Part shown: positions 8,181-17,017 of the stretch, piece by piece
Numbering within the stretch: position 1 is the first letter of the stretch
Layout of the letters: every line of letters starts with the position of its first letter
Origin: Bacteroidia bacterium
GTDB lineage: Bacteria > Bacteroidota > Bacteroidia > Bacteroidales > Dysgonomonadaceae
NCBI GenBank assembly: GCA_030538215.1
Contig: JAUNUM010000010.1
Coordinates: 1 to 45,191 of the forward strand
Length of the DNA stretch: 45,191 nucleotides
Direction: 5' to 3'
Made by a program: the position numbers and the translations under genes
Notes under the pieces: model-generated
What the model saw: only the letters and a program-made list of their open reading frames with translations
Told to the model about the DNA's origin: nothing
The model's database searches: none

Positions 8181-9845
8181 ATGAAGTCAGACATTCAAAT
8201 TGCAAGAGAGACACCGCTAAGAAAAATTAAAGACGTAGCGGAAAGTATTGGGATTGTACGCGAAGAAGTACAAAATTACGGGCCTTATATGGCTAAAATT
8301 CCCATAAAATTAATTAACGAGGAAAAAGTAAAACAAAGCAATCTTATTTTGGTGACGGCTATCACGCCTACCAAAGCCGGAATCGGAAAAACCACGGTGG
8401 TTATCGGTTTGGCATTGGGATTAAATAAAATTGGGAAGAAAGCCATTGTTGCGTTACGTGAACCGTCGCTTGGTCCTGTTTTCGGGATGAAAGGCGGCGC
8501 TGCCGGAGGCGGATACGCCCAAGTACTTCCCATGGAAAATATAAACTTACACTTTACGGGAGATTTTCATGCCATCACATCGGCACACAATACTATTTCT
8601 GCACTGCTGGACAATTATATTTTCCGTGTTCAGGGAACTCCCGAAGCTATTAAAACCGTTCTTTGGAAACGTGTATTGGATGTAAATGACCGTAGCCTTC
8701 GTGCCATTGTTACCGGTTTAGGACAAGGAAATGGAGTTCCATTAGAAGGAGGATTCGACATCACGGCTGCCTCCGAACTGATGGCAATCCTTTGTCTTGC
8801 CAAAGATGAAGATGATTTGCGCCGTCGTATCGAAAATATCCTGTTGGGATACAAGCATAATGGAGAGCCTTTTACAGTGAAAGATTTGGGGGTTGCCGGA
8901 GCTATTACGGTTTTGATGAAAGATGCCATTGCACCCAATTTGGTGCAGACAACCGAGAATACGGCCGCTTTTGTACATGGTGGACCATTTGCCAATATCG
9001 CACACGGATGTAACTCAGTTATCGCAACCAAAATGGCAATGTCTTACGGTGACTATGTGATTACTGAAGCCGGATTTGGAGCAGATTTGGGTGCCGAAAA
9101 ATTCTTCAACATCAAATGCCGCAAGAGCGGACTTCGTCCTAAACTCACAGTGGTGGTGGTTACCGCGCAAGGATTGAAAATGCACGGCGGAACTCCCGAA
9201 AAGCAGATTAAAGAACCCGATATGACCGGATTAACAAAAGGCTTGGAAAACTTAGAGAAGCATCTCACCAACTTGGCTGCTTTTGGACAATCGGTAGTGG
9301 TAGCATTCAATAAATATCATTTTGATACTGTAGAAGAGATAGAAACCGTACGTCGTTTTTGTGAAGGAAAAGGAGTTTCATTTGCCGTTAACGAAGCATT
9401 TACCGATGGAGGAGAAGGAGCAATTGACTTAGCTAATGCTGTAGTGAAAGCTATTGAAGAAAAACCGTCGAAAAATCTTACGTTTACTTATGAGGATGAC
9501 GATAGTATTGAAGCAAAATTAACCAAAATAGCCCTGAATATTTATGGCGCACGCGATGTGGTACTCGGCGAGAAAGCTATTAAGAAATTGAAACTAATTA
9601 CGGGCACACCACTTGCAAAAATGCCGGTATGTATCGCCAAAACACAGTACTCATTTTCGGCCGATCCTAAAGAATATGGCGTAGTCAAAAATTTTCGATT
9701 AAAAATCAATGACTTGGTTATTAATCAAGGTTCGGAGTTTATCGTGGCTATTGCCGGCGAGATGATGCGTATGCCCGGACTTCCCGCCGATCCACAAGCC
9801 AAGCGAATTGATATCGTCAACGGTGAAGTGGAAGGATTGAGTTAA
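8181..9845 (+). CDS. fhs: Formate--tetrahydrofolate ligase
   Basis: Fhs catalyses ATP-dependent formation of 10-formyl-tetrahydrofolate from formate and tetrahydrofolate, or the reverse with ATP gain. The 554-residue length is normal. The nucleotide-binding loop is [11 protein letters not shown], near residues 62-72; conserved stretches include [22 protein letters not shown] in the N-terminal third and the downstream ITSAHN. In a histidine-degrading anaerobe the enzyme can run in reverse, producing formate and ATP from the one-carbon units delivered by FchA and FolD. That use is inferred from context. There is no own promoter visible in the 27-base gap after uvrB. Confidence 0.97.
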   Translation: MKSDIQIARETPLRKIKDVAESIGIVREEVQNYGPYMAKIPIKLINEEKVKQSNLILVTAITPTKAGIGKTTVVIGLALGLNKIGKKAIVALREPSLGPVFGMKGGAAGGGYAQVLPMENINLHFTGDFHAITSAHNTISALLDNYIFRVQGTPEAIKTVLWKRVLDVNDRSLRAIVTGLGQGNGVPLEGGFDITAASELMAILCLAKDEDDLRRRIENILLGYKHNGEPFTVKDLGVAGAITVLMKDAIAPNLVQTTENTAAFVHGGPFANIAHGCNSVIATKMAMSYGDYVITEAGFGADLGAEKFFNIKCRKSGLRPKLTVVVVTAQGLKMHGGTPEKQIKEPDMTGLTKGLENLEKHLTNLAAFGQSVVVAFNKYHFDTVEEIETVRRFCEGKGVSFAVNEAFTDGGEGAIDLANAVVKAIEEKPSKNLTFTYEDDDSIEAKLTKIALNIYGARDVVLGEKAIKKLKLITGTPLAKMPVCIAKTQYSFSADPKEYGVVKNFRLKINDLVINQGSEFIVAIAGEMMRMPGLPADPQAKRIDIVNGEVEGLS

Positions 9846-9882
9846 TCGATCTACAATTTTGGATTTTATAGAATTATGTTGT

Positions 9883-9906
9883 AGAGACGGAGTGCGCTCC
9901 GTCTCT
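9883..9906. repeat. Dispersed palindrome, family A, copy 1
   Basis: AGAGACGGAG (9883-9892), a TGCG loop and CTCCGTCTCT (9897-9906) form a perfect 10-bp hairpin followed by TTT. It is one of six related intergenic palindromes with the frame (T)AGAGACG...CGTCTCT(A). Here it may also act as a terminator for fhs. Confidence 0.75.
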
Positions 9907-10009
9907 TTTCCAATCATGGTACGCGGGTATTGTTTGATTAAGCGATAATATAAGATATCGTTTATTTTTACGATATTTGAATATGTTTTTTATCCTAATT
10001 CAGAAATCA

Positions 10010-11023
10010 ATGAGTAAATTAAAACTTTCCATACTCGATTTGGCAAAATTCACCGAAGAGACCAAAACTCCTTCGGAAGTATTGCAACAATCTACTGAAA
10101 TTGCTCAGTTGGCCGATAAGCTGGGATATACCCGATATTGGTTTGCGGAACACCACAACACATCCATGGTAATGAGTATGTTTCCGGAAATTATGGTAGC
10201 TCATGTTGCTTCGCAAACACAACGGATTCGGGTGGGAGCGGGTGGCGTTATGTTGCCCAATCACAGCGCTTTCAATGTTGCTGAACGATTTGCTATGCTG
10301 GAAGCATTACATCCCGGCAGAATCGATTTAGGAATCGGCCGTGCGCCCGGTACCGATGGACGAACGGCTTTCGCACTTCGGCGTTCTTGGGATGTTATTA
10401 AGCAAGATGTTTTCCCCGATCAATTAACGGATTTATTGGGTTTTCTCGGACACAATTTGCCCGAAAAACATCCTTTTGCCAATATCAAAGCATCTCCCGA
10501 CCCTTCTCTCATGCCCGAAATCCATATGCTTGGCTCAAGTACCGGCGGCGTTGAGTTTGCTTTGGAAAAAGGATTACCTTTTGTGTTTGCCGCACAAATT
10601 AATGCCGATATAGCAATTCCTGTGCTAAAAATGTATCGTCAGCGATTCAAACCGTCGGTTTATCTTCAGGAGCCCAAAAGTATGTTATCTATCATGGTTT
10701 TTACTGCCGAAACCGATGAAGAAGCTTATTATCAAGCTGCTCCCGCAATTTTGCACTGGACATTACTAACCACCGGAAAAACCATTGTAAATCCCACGTT
10801 TGAAGAAGCACTTTCCTATAAATATTCACTTCAAGAGGAGGCTGTAAAACAGAATATCATGCGAAGATTTGTTATCGGTACACCCGATAAAGTTGCTGAA
10901 AAATTTTCATTGTGGGCCAAAGAAACAATGGTAGATGAAATTATTATCTTCGATTTGTATTCGCAACTGGAAGGACGCCGAAAGGGATATGAATTACTGG
11001 CTAAGGAACTTAGCTTAAATTAG
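10010..11023 (+). CDS. LLM-class flavin-dependent oxidoreductase
   Basis: A luciferase-like monooxygenase fold protein of 337 residues, of the MsnO8-type single-component group often annotated simply as LLM oxidoreductase. Typical stretches are GYTRYWFAEHHN (residues 39-50), RIRVGAGGVMLPNHSAFNVAERFAMLEALHPGR and DLGIGRAPGTDGRT, which contribute to flavin binding. It would use FMN or F420-like cofactor; the substrate is unknown. The ATG at 10010 is preferred over a TTG at 9977 because MSKLKLSILDLAKF is the usual family start. It stands alone between fhs and the FabH-like gene. Confidence 0.9.
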   Translation: MSKLKLSILDLAKFTEETKTPSEVLQQSTEIAQLADKLGYTRYWFAEHHNTSMVMSMFPEIMVAHVASQTQRIRVGAGGVMLPNHSAFNVAERFAMLEALHPGRIDLGIGRAPGTDGRTAFALRRSWDVIKQDVFPDQLTDLLGFLGHNLPEKHPFANIKASPDPSLMPEIHMLGSSTGGVEFALEKGLPFVFAAQINADIAIPVLKMYRQRFKPSVYLQEPKSMLSIMVFTAETDEEAYYQAAPAILHWTLLTTGKTIVNPTFEEALSYKYSLQEEAVKQNIMRRFVIGTPDKVAEKFSLWAKETMVDEIIIFDLYSQLEGRRKGYELLAKELSLN

Positions 11024-11145
11024 CTCTCAAATGCTGTAATAAAAAAGAATTTCATCTTATTGAAAAACCGTTAAAATTTAATGGCTTTAATAATAAATTG
11101 CTACCTTTACCGAAAAAATAGATTTTTGCTTACAGAGATTAAATT

Positions 11146-12228
11146 ATGAAAAGAATATACAGCCTGATTACCGGAACAGGGAGCTTTGTTCCTTCTAAAG
11201 TCATTAAAAACGATGACTTTTTGAATTACGAATTTCTGGAATCGACAGGTGAAAAAATTGACAAAGAAAATCGGGAAATTGTAGATAAATTCGAAGAAAT
11301 AACCACTATTTCCGAACGAAGATATGCCGAAGAGCATCAGGTAACATCAGATTTGGCGCTTATTGCTGCAGAACAAGCTATTGAGTCTGCCGGAATAGAT
11401 AAGGAAGAGCTCGATTACGTGATTTTAGCACACAATTTTGGAGAAATCAAACCCAACGACACACGTATTGATATTGTGCCTACGCTTGCTTCGCGTGTGA
11501 AAGCAAAACTCGGTATTCAAAACCCCAATGCAGTTGCATACGATGTGTTGTATGGTTGTCCGGGTTGGATTCAGGCGCTAATTCAAGCAGATTATTATAT
11601 TCGCTCGGGTGATGCAAAAAAAATATTGGTTATCGGTTCCGACGTCTTATCGAGAATTTCTGACCCGTACGATCGCGATAGCATGATTTACGCTGATGGA
11701 GCCGGTGCAGCTATTGTGGAAGCGGTAGAAAGCGAAACGCCGCTAGGAATTTTGGGACACAATTCGCGAAGCGATTCAATCGATTATGTAAATCTACTTC
11801 ACATGGGATATTCGTACAACAAAGAGTTGGCCCGAAAAGAAGATTTGTATTTGAAAATGAATGGCCGCCGTTTATATCAATACGCGTTGGAAAATGTACC
11901 TAAGGCAATAAAATCGGCTTTAGATAAACTTAAACTACACGTGAACGATGTGAAAAAGATACTAATCCATCAGGCAAACGGAAAAATGGATGACGCCATC
12001 TTAAAAAGACTTTTTAAACTATACGATATCAACGATATTCCGGAATCGGTAATGCCAATGACAATTTCATGGCTGGGCAATTCATCGGTTGCGACTGTTC
12101 CAACTTTACTTGACATGGTGATAAGAGGAAAAATGAATGGACATAAAATCTCTTCCGGTGATAATTTAGTTTTTGCATCGGTAGGTGCGGGGATGAATAT
12201 TAACAGTGTAATATACCGGATGCCATAA
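11146..12228 (+). CDS. 3-oxoacyl-ACP synthase III family protein
   Basis: A 360-residue thiolase-fold enzyme of the FabH type, which condenses an acyl-CoA with malonyl-ACP. The catalytic triad is visible: Cys138 (VLYGCPGW), His275 (ILIHQANGK) and Asn312 (SWLGNSSVATVP). The protein is longer than typical FabH (about 320 residues), with an N-terminal stretch (residues 25-60) found in the long-chain KAS III subgroup. It is not next to fatty-acid synthesis genes, so it is more likely a specialised paralogue than the housekeeping FabH. A near-consensus -7 element (TACCTTTA) lies at 11102. A strong terminator follows. Confidence 0.9.
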   Translation: MKRIYSLITGTGSFVPSKVIKNDDFLNYEFLESTGEKIDKENREIVDKFEEITTISERRYAEEHQVTSDLALIAAEQAIESAGIDKEELDYVILAHNFGEIKPNDTRIDIVPTLASRVKAKLGIQNPNAVAYDVLYGCPGWIQALIQADYYIRSGDAKKILVIGSDVLSRISDPYDRDSMIYADGAGAAIVEAVESETPLGILGHNSRSDSIDYVNLLHMGYSYNKELARKEDLYLKMNGRRLYQYALENVPKAIKSALDKLKLHVNDVKKILIHQANGKMDDAILKRLFKLYDINDIPESVMPMTISWLGNSSVATVPTLLDMVIRGKMNGHKISSGDNLVFASVGAGMNINSVIYRMP

Positions 12229-12246
12229 AGTAGAAAGAAAGGAAAC

Positions 12247-12278
12247 AAAAAAAGAGGATTGAAAAATCCTCTTTTTTT
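12247..12278. terminator. Bidirectional terminator between convergent genes
   Basis: A perfect 14-bp hairpin with a GAAA loop: left arm 12247-12260, right arm 12265-12278. Seven A on one side and seven T on the other make it a terminator in both directions, serving the FabH-like gene (+) and the small membrane gene (-). Confidence 0.92.
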
Positions 12279-12297
12279 GTGCTTTCTTTTGCTCTAA

Positions 12298-12582
12298 TTA
12301 ATTGTACAGCGCGAATTCACTTTTACTGTATGCTAGATTTTTCATTGCAACAAAAAGAAAATAAGGAATTATCAAAAGAATAATTGCCCAAACAATGTTA
12401 CTCACAATTGTTCCTTTTTTCATGTTGTTTACAAAGAGATACCCCAAAAAGCCCTCAATTACCAATAGTAAACCGATTAAAAGGGTTGTGTTTGTGGTTG
12501 TTCCACTAAAAAACGGGATTGCCAAAATCAGTACACCAGCAATCATTACTATTACGCCTGAATACTTTGCTAATTCTTTCAT
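12298..12582 (-). CDS. Small three-helix membrane protein
   Basis: The 94-residue product has three hydrophobic segments (about residues 8-27, 31-52, 59-83) with short loops, and the conserved-looking pattern GVIVMIAGVLILAIPFF and LLLVIEGFLGYLF. This resembles the HdeD/DUF308 type of small membrane protein in layout, but I cannot confirm the family. It is a single gene convergent with the FabH-like gene and divergent from plsC. No signal peptide or catalytic motif is visible. The shared terminator at 12247-12278 supports it being a real transcription unit. Confidence 0.7.
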   Translation of the reverse strand: MKELAKYSGVIVMIAGVLILAIPFFSGTTTNTTLLIGLLLVIEGFLGYLFVNNMKKGTIVSNIVWAIILLIIPYFLFVAMKNLAYSKSEFALYN

Positions 12583-12742
12583 GTGTGCTTATAATATTAT
12601 GTTTTTGATTTCGTAGCGCAAATAAACACAAAATTCCACAAATAATAAAATTATTTAGCCTAAAAATTAAGATGTGATACTAAAAACTTCCACGAAGTTG
12701 AAAAACATCCTATTTTCATTATCGAAAATGTAAGAAAATGCT

Positions 12743-12750
12743 TATTTTTG
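12743..12750 (+). promoter_or_regulatory. -7 element for plsC
   Basis: TATTTTTG is an exact TAnnTTTG match 22 bases before the plsC start codon. No convincing -33 element is seen at the right distance. Confidence 0.4.
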
Positions 12751-12772
12751 CTCCAACGTTTAATTCCGTGAT

Positions 12773-13522
12773 ATGAGATTGATAAAAGAAGTTTTCATGT
12801 TTTTGTATCAGTGGCTGATTTTTGTGCCTCTTTTCGCTTTATTTACTATTTTAACCGCATTAACGGTTATGATTTTTGCACCCATCTTTGGAAGTAAATA
12901 CTGGGGGTACATACCTCCAAAATGGTGGTCAAAATTGGGTTGTTGGTTAGCTTTATGTCGAATTAAAGCCAGTGGACATGAGAATCTCGATCCAAAGCAA
13001 TCATATATTTTTGTTGCCAATCATCAAGGCGCTTTCGATATTTTTTTAATTTACGGCTTTCTGAATCAAAATATTAAATGGGTACAAAAAGCCAGCTTGC
13101 GTAAAATTCCTTTAGTGGGTTTTGCTTCGGAAATGGCAGGACATGTTTTTGTGGATAATTCAAGTGCAGCAGCACGTGTTAAGACAATTAATGAAGCTAA
13201 AAAGAAAATTGTGAACGGTGTTTCTATTACGTTATTTCCTGAAGGAGCAAGGTCTCGAACCGGAAAATTAGGGCGTTTCAAACGAGGAGCTTACCAGATT
13301 GCATACGATCTTAAATTGCCCATCGTTCCGCTTACACTTAACGGTCCTTTCTATGTATTAAAACGTGGAACATTTCGCTTAAAACCCCATAAATTGGAAT
13401 TGGTGATTCATAAACCCATACCTACCGAAAACTTATCTGAAGTTGATATTTCTGCACTAATCGATCAATCAAGAGAGATTATTTATTCCGCTTTGTGGAA
13501 AGAATTCAAAGACGAGCACTAA
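12773..13522 (+). CDS. plsC: 1-acyl-sn-glycerol-3-phosphate acyltransferase
   Basis: PlsC acylates lysophosphatidic acid to phosphatidic acid at the inner membrane. The 249-residue protein has an N-terminal hydrophobic anchor (residues 9-36), the catalytic NHQGAFD motif (His84, Asp89 of HX4D) and the acceptor-binding FPEGARSR (155-162). The product is the substrate of CdsA, encoded at 17141, so both act in early phospholipid synthesis though they are not in one operon. Closely related families acylate ornithine or other lipids, so the exact acceptor is inferred from motif similarity. Confidence 0.88.
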   Translation: MRLIKEVFMFLYQWLIFVPLFALFTILTALTVMIFAPIFGSKYWGYIPPKWWSKLGCWLALCRIKASGHENLDPKQSYIFVANHQGAFDIFLIYGFLNQNIKWVQKASLRKIPLVGFASEMAGHVFVDNSSAAARVKTINEAKKKIVNGVSITLFPEGARSRTGKLGRFKRGAYQIAYDLKLPIVPLTLNGPFYVLKRGTFRLKPHKLELVIHKPIPTENLSEVDISALIDQSREIIYSALWKEFKDEH

Positions 13523-13546
13523 AAAGTTTGGATTTGGATTTCGTTT

Positions 13547-13570
13547 AGAGACACAATGCTTTGTGTCTTA
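13547..13570. repeat. Dispersed palindrome, family A, copy 2
   Basis: AGACACAA (13549-13556), TGCT loop and TTGTGTCT (13561-13568). It shares the TAGAGAC start and the TGC-type centre with the other five copies, with different but self-complementary inner bases. It lies 24 bases after the plsC stop codon. Confidence 0.65.
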
Positions 13571-13607
13571 GATCAAAATATTGAATAGTTTTAAAGTATC
13601 AACTGCT

Positions 13608-13681
13608 ATAAAAAGAAAATGGTTGTCTCACGACAACCAATCTCCATTGTTAACCTTAAATCTAATACCATGAAAAACACA
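13608..13681 (-). ncRNA. Candidate small RNA of about 73 nt
   Basis: On the minus strand a consensus promoter is followed by a short segment and an intrinsic terminator. The transcript would start near 13680. It runs through GGTATTAGATTTAAGG and ends in the hairpin GGTTGTC-GTGA-GACAACC (13621-13638) followed by a U-rich tail (complement of 13608-13620). No gene lies directly behind it. A 21-codon ORF starting ATGGTATTAGAT spans the RNA, including the terminator, and is probably incidental. Short promoter-terminator RNAs like this occur in multiple copies in Bacteroidales as far as I recall, but I cannot assign an Rfam family. Confidence 0.7.
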
Positions 13682-13684
13682 GTA

Positions 13685-13716
13685 CAAATATAGTATGCTT
13701 TTTATTTATAACCAAA
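13685..13716 (-). promoter_or_regulatory. Promoter of the small RNA
   Basis: Read on the minus strand: TTTG (complement of 13713-13716), a 20-bp spacer and TATATTTG (complement of 13685-13692). This is a full match to the Bacteroidetes -33/-7 pattern and the best promoter in the window. Confidence 0.8.
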
Positions 13717-13794
13717 CTATGTGGTAAAAAAGTGTGTTTTATTAACTTTATTTAAAGTTGAACATCTAATGTGCTTGAATTTTTATAAAATTAT

Positions 13795-13839
13795 TTGTAA
13801 AACCTGTCCGATTTTTGACGAATTCAAAACAGTTTCTTA
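13795..13839. repeat. Dispersed 45-bp repeat, family C, copy 1
   Basis: This segment matches 24598-24643 at all but 5 positions and one single-base gap. The shared core is GATTCAAAACAGTTTCT or its one-base variant. The element is intergenic in both places. It is not a palindrome and holds no ORF. Confidence 0.75.
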
Positions 13840-13861
13840 CATCATAAATTTTATTGGGTTA

Positions 13862-14845
13862 TTAATCGTATATTTTTTTTGCAAAGAAATTTAGCAATCG
13901 CCAATTGAAGCGATACCAGCGCCGTGTTGCTTTTGGTTTTCCGCCAAATTGAAGCAGGAAACGAGGCTTTCCGGCATTAATATTCAAGTATCCCGAATCC
14001 ATAAAATCAAAAAACTCATATCCCTCTTTCTCAGCTATTTCCATGGCTGAGAAAATAGTAAAAACAGTGGGATAATATGTTTTGTAGCTTTTTTCTTTTC
14101 CCCAAAAATAGAGCGCGTAAGCTGTTTTTTGTTCAAATCCAAGAATGATTCCGCCAATAATTTTTTCATTATAACGGCTGATTAGTATTTTTCCTTTTCC
14201 CTCGGTAATATAATAGTTGAAAAAATTCACAAAGTACTTATAAGGTGGAAATTTATTCGATATTTTCCAGTTTTTAGACTTGGCTATCAGTTTATAAATT
14301 TCGTGTAGCTTTTCGTACGAGGTAAGTTCTTCAATAACAACACCTTTTCGTTTGGCTTTGTTGACCTGATTTTTTCGAGTTGATGATAATTGCTCCCAAA
14401 TTTTCCGCTTTCGTTGCAATGAATTTCTAACGTTTATCCACTTAACAGAATAAAACCCGTTTTCACGAAAACCTTTATAGCCAAAAACAGCATCGTTTAA
14501 ATTTCGGTATTCAATAAAAAAAACTTTGTTCTCTACTTCTTTAACAAGCGAAGAAATGAGCAAATCAAACACTTCAATCTTATTAATATCCTCGTCAAAA
14601 AAAACGGGTTGTTGCGAAATATAACATCTTTTGAAAGCCGAACCGTGTATAAAACGATTGATGCGCATGATAAGTGCAAACATTGATGCAATAGGCTTTT
14701 TATCGTGAAAAGCGATGAACATTAGAGGCTTGTAGTGTGAAATGTTTTTATTCCAATCGAAAGAAGACACGTAGTGAAAGAACTTCACATCGTTTAAAGG
14801 CGGGAGGCTCTCTTTATTGTAATATGTTTTAACCTGATATTCCAT
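13862..14845 (-). CDS. FemAB/GNAT-like acyl- or aminoacyl-transferase
   Basis: A 327-residue cytosolic protein with the layout of the FemAB and BioF2-like GNAT group. The first half has the GNAT-type strand-helix pattern and the second half contains YALYFWGKEKSYKTYYPTV and EGYEFFDFMDSG, which resemble the C-terminal acetyltransferase domain of peptidoglycan-bridge or capsule modifying enzymes. The N-terminal basic stretch RKNQVNKAKRKGV is also typical. The acceptor is unknown; cell-envelope modification is the usual role of the group. It follows the YkgJ-type gene on the same strand at 162 bases and has a candidate -7 element of its own. Confidence 0.7.
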   Translation of the reverse strand: MEYQVKTYYNKESLPPLNDVKFFHYVSSFDWNKNISHYKPLMFIAFHDKKPIASMFALIMRINRFIHGSAFKRCYISQQPVFFDEDINKIEVFDLLISSLVKEVENKVFFIEYRNLNDAVFGYKGFRENGFYSVKWINVRNSLQRKRKIWEQLSSTRKNQVNKAKRKGVVIEELTSYEKLHEIYKLIAKSKNWKISNKFPPYKYFVNFFNYYITEGKGKILISRYNEKIIGGIILGFEQKTAYALYFWGKEKSYKTYYPTVFTIFSAMEIAEKEGYEFFDFMDSGYLNINAGKPRFLLQFGGKPKATRRWYRFNWRLLNFFAKKIYD

Positions 14846-14860
14846 TATTTACGATTCACA

Positions 14861-14868
14861 CAAAAATA
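14861..14868 (-). promoter_or_regulatory. -7 element for the FemAB-like gene
   Basis: TATTTTTG on the minus strand (complement of 14861-14868), 15 bases before the start codon. No -33 element is clear. Confidence 0.35.
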
Positions 14869-15007
14869 GGAAAAATCTTTGATTTAGGATATATTTTATT
14901 GATAATTTTTATTCGATAATCTTTCTGTAAAGTTCTCTTTTTGTGTATCGGATAAGGTTTAAGTCTAAAGTATTTTAATGTAATAACTACTGAATTTCTT
15001 TTCAATA

Positions 15008-15487
15008 TTAAAGTTTCATCAACCTATTTAAAACATCGAAGGCGATGGGGCATGTAGAAGCATTCTTGATAGTTAAGTTATAAATCTGATAAAACTTCTT
15101 ACGATTGGTGTGTGGATATTCACGACAGGCTTTTGGCCGATTTTCATAAACGGAACAATAATTATCGCTTCCTAAAAACGGACAAGGCATGGATTGAAAA
15201 ACAAAATCACCGTCTTCATCTTTTTGCAGAAACTTTTTTATAAAGTCCGAAGATTTCATTTTTAGTTGTTTTGCCAGGGTGTCAATATCTTTTTCCAAAA
15301 TCATTGGACCGAGAGAGCGACAACAATTTCCGCACTCTAAACAATCTATCTCTGAAGAAACTTCGTTGTGCAGTTGTTCAATCTCTCTATCCATTTTCAT
15401 TAAGCGTTGCTTATTTTTGTTAAGAAACTTTTTCCACTCCGGGGTTCTTAGTGCAGCTTCGTTGTGCAGTTTTGAAATTTCTTGCAT
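15008..15487 (-). CDS. YkgJ-family cysteine-cluster protein
   Basis: The 159-residue protein has a charged helical N-terminus (1-45) and then CLECGNCCRSLG (Cys49, 52, 55, 56), PCPF (Cys102), YCSVY (Cys111) and ACREYPH (Cys121). This is the CxxCxxCC...C...C...C pattern of the YkgJ/UPF0153 family, thought to bind an Fe-S cluster or zinc. The biochemical role of the family is unknown. The gene is divergent from galE with a -7 element directly upstream. Confidence 0.85.
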   Translation of the reverse strand: MQEISKLHNEAALRTPEWKKFLNKNKQRLMKMDREIEQLHNEVSSEIDCLECGNCCRSLGPMILEKDIDTLAKQLKMKSSDFIKKFLQKDEDGDFVFQSMPCPFLGSDNYCSVYENRPKACREYPHTNRKKFYQIYNLTIKNASTCPIAFDVLNRLMKL

Positions 15488-15503
15488 CCGTGTAAAAATT
15501 TTG

Positions 15504-15511
15504 CAAATGTA
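15504..15511 (-). promoter_or_regulatory. -7 element for the YkgJ-family gene
   Basis: TACATTTG on the minus strand (complement of 15504-15511), 16 bases before the start codon; exact TAnnTTTG match without a clear -33 partner. Confidence 0.4.
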
Positions 15512-15565
15512 CTTTGTTTTTTAAAGGAAGCGATTAAAAAAGTCAATAAATCACGGGTTATTTAT

Positions 15566-15573
15566 TAACTTTG
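15566..15573 (+). promoter_or_regulatory. -7 element for galE
   Basis: TAACTTTG, an exact -7 match 31 bases before the galE ATG. It faces the divergent YkgJ-family promoter. Confidence 0.45.
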
Positions 15574-15604
15574 TAGCTTAAATTAAAGTTGAAAATACGT
15601 TGTT

Positions 15605-16639
15605 ATGGCAAAAAAGATTCTTGTTACAGGCGGAACCGGATATATTGGTTCACACACGGTTGTTGAACTTCAACAGGCAGGATATGAGGCAATTATAGTC
15701 GATGATCTCTCCAATTCAAATGCAGATGTAATTGAAGGGATTGTTAAAATTACAGGAATTCGACCTATTTTTGAAAAACTGGATTGTGTTGATTTTTCGG
15801 CACTAAAAGATTTGTTTGAAAAATATTCGGGAATTGATGGTATTATCCATTTTGCAGCCAGCAAAGCTGTTGGTGAATCGGTTCAAAAACCGTTAATGTA
15901 CTACAGGAATAATCTTGTTTCGTTAATAAACTTATTGGAGCTGATGCCCGAATTCAACGTTAAGGGCATTGTTTTTTCCTCCTCTTGCACGGTTTACGGT
16001 GAGCCCAATAACAATCCGATAGACGAGAATGCGCCCATAAAACCTGCTGAATCGCCTTACGGAAACACCAAGCAAATTAACGAAGAAGTTATTCAGGATT
16101 TTATTCATTCCGGTGCCTCCATAAAAAGTATTATTTTGCGTTATTTCAATCCTATTGGTTCACATCCGTCGGCTGAAATTGGTGAACTCCCTATTGGTGT
16201 TCCACAAAATCTTGTACCTTATATTACACAAACAGGAATTGGTATTCGTGAACAATTAAGCGTTTTTGGAAACGATTACAATACGCCTGACGGTTCGTGT
16301 ATTCGTGATTTTATTAATGTGGTGGATTTGGCTAAAGCGCACGTGGTAGCTATTGAGCGAATGCTTACTGATAAATCGGATGAAAAAGTAGAAATTTTCA
16401 ATCTCGGTACCGGAAAGGGTGTTTCGGTATTGGAATTAATTAACGTTTTTGAAAAAGTTTCGGGCAAACCGCTAAATTATAAAATTGTAGGACGTCGTGA
16501 AGGCGATATAGAGCAAATTTGGGCAAACCCCGATAAAGCCAATAACGTGCTCGGCTGGACAGCCAAAGAAACCATTGAAGATACCGTAGCTTCTGCTTGG
16601 AAATGGCAACAAAGGCTGAGAAATAGGGGAGTAATGTAA
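15605..16639 (+). CDS. galE: UDP-glucose 4-epimerase
   Basis: GalE interconverts UDP-glucose and UDP-galactose, supplying galactose for the envelope and the Leloir pathway. The 344-residue protein is an extended short-chain dehydrogenase: NAD-binding GGTGYIGSH (residues 9-17), the Ser/Thr region FSSSCTVYG (124-132), and catalytic Tyr152 and Lys156 (SPYGNTK). SVFGNDYNTPDGSCIRDFINV is the usual sugar-nucleotide binding segment. The length is normal. No sugar genes adjoin it, so it appears to be a single-gene unit. Activity on UDP-GlcNAc cannot be excluded. Confidence 0.94.
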   Translation: MAKKILVTGGTGYIGSHTVVELQQAGYEAIIVDDLSNSNADVIEGIVKITGIRPIFEKLDCVDFSALKDLFEKYSGIDGIIHFAASKAVGESVQKPLMYYRNNLVSLINLLELMPEFNVKGIVFSSSCTVYGEPNNNPIDENAPIKPAESPYGNTKQINEEVIQDFIHSGASIKSIILRYFNPIGSHPSAEIGELPIGVPQNLVPYITQTGIGIREQLSVFGNDYNTPDGSCIRDFINVVDLAKAHVVAIERMLTDKSDEKVEIFNLGTGKGVSVLELINVFEKVSGKPLNYKIVGRREGDIEQIWANPDKANNVLGWTAKETIEDTVASAWKWQQRLRNRGVM

Positions 16640-16764
16640 TTTACGAGTAACTTTGACAAAGATAAATCGGAATAACTTTCGTAAATATCAACCTCGATAA
16701 AACTTAAAAGTGGATTGTAATTCGGAATTTTATTGTGTTTTTGCCATATCTTTTTTAGGAAGAA

Positions 16765-16981
16765 TCAGAAGTAATACTCTACAATAAGGTAATAGTAGTG
16801 TTTATTTGCTTTTTTTTCTATTTCAATCTTATTTTCGCGCGCCAGCCAACCAATAGCGGTATATACTTCTATTTCCGATAAAACCTGATTTTTCCATGAG
16901 TTGAGAAGCATCCCATTTATCGCTGTTGCTCAGCAAACTCCAAATAATTCCGGCGTTTGTTCCAATTGCTTTCTTATTCAT
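16765..16981 (-). pseudogene. Winged helix-turn-helix (DUF2582-type) gene, frameshifted
   Basis: On the minus strand, an ATG at 16981 opens MNKKAIGTNAGIIWSLLSNS and continues to LMEKSG. The frame then changes, and a second frame continues SEIEVYTAIGWLARENKIEI and ends with TGA at 16765-16767. Together they match the compact winged-helix DUF2582 domain of about 71 residues. The break is at a run of four A on the plus strand (16880-16883); one base fewer restores one reading frame of 72 codons. It is either a decayed gene or a sequencing error in a homopolymer. Everything else in the 16640-17140 gap appears non-coding. Confidence 0.75.
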
Positions 16982-17017
16982 CTCATTGCGTGTTAAGGGT
17001 ACAACAATTTCTTAGTT

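Noticed and set aside
13671-13694. Seven-codon plus-strand ORF (MKNTVQI) after the hairpin at 13621
   Set aside because: The promoter and terminator elements read on the opposite strand, so this ORF is most likely a by-product of the sRNA sequence.
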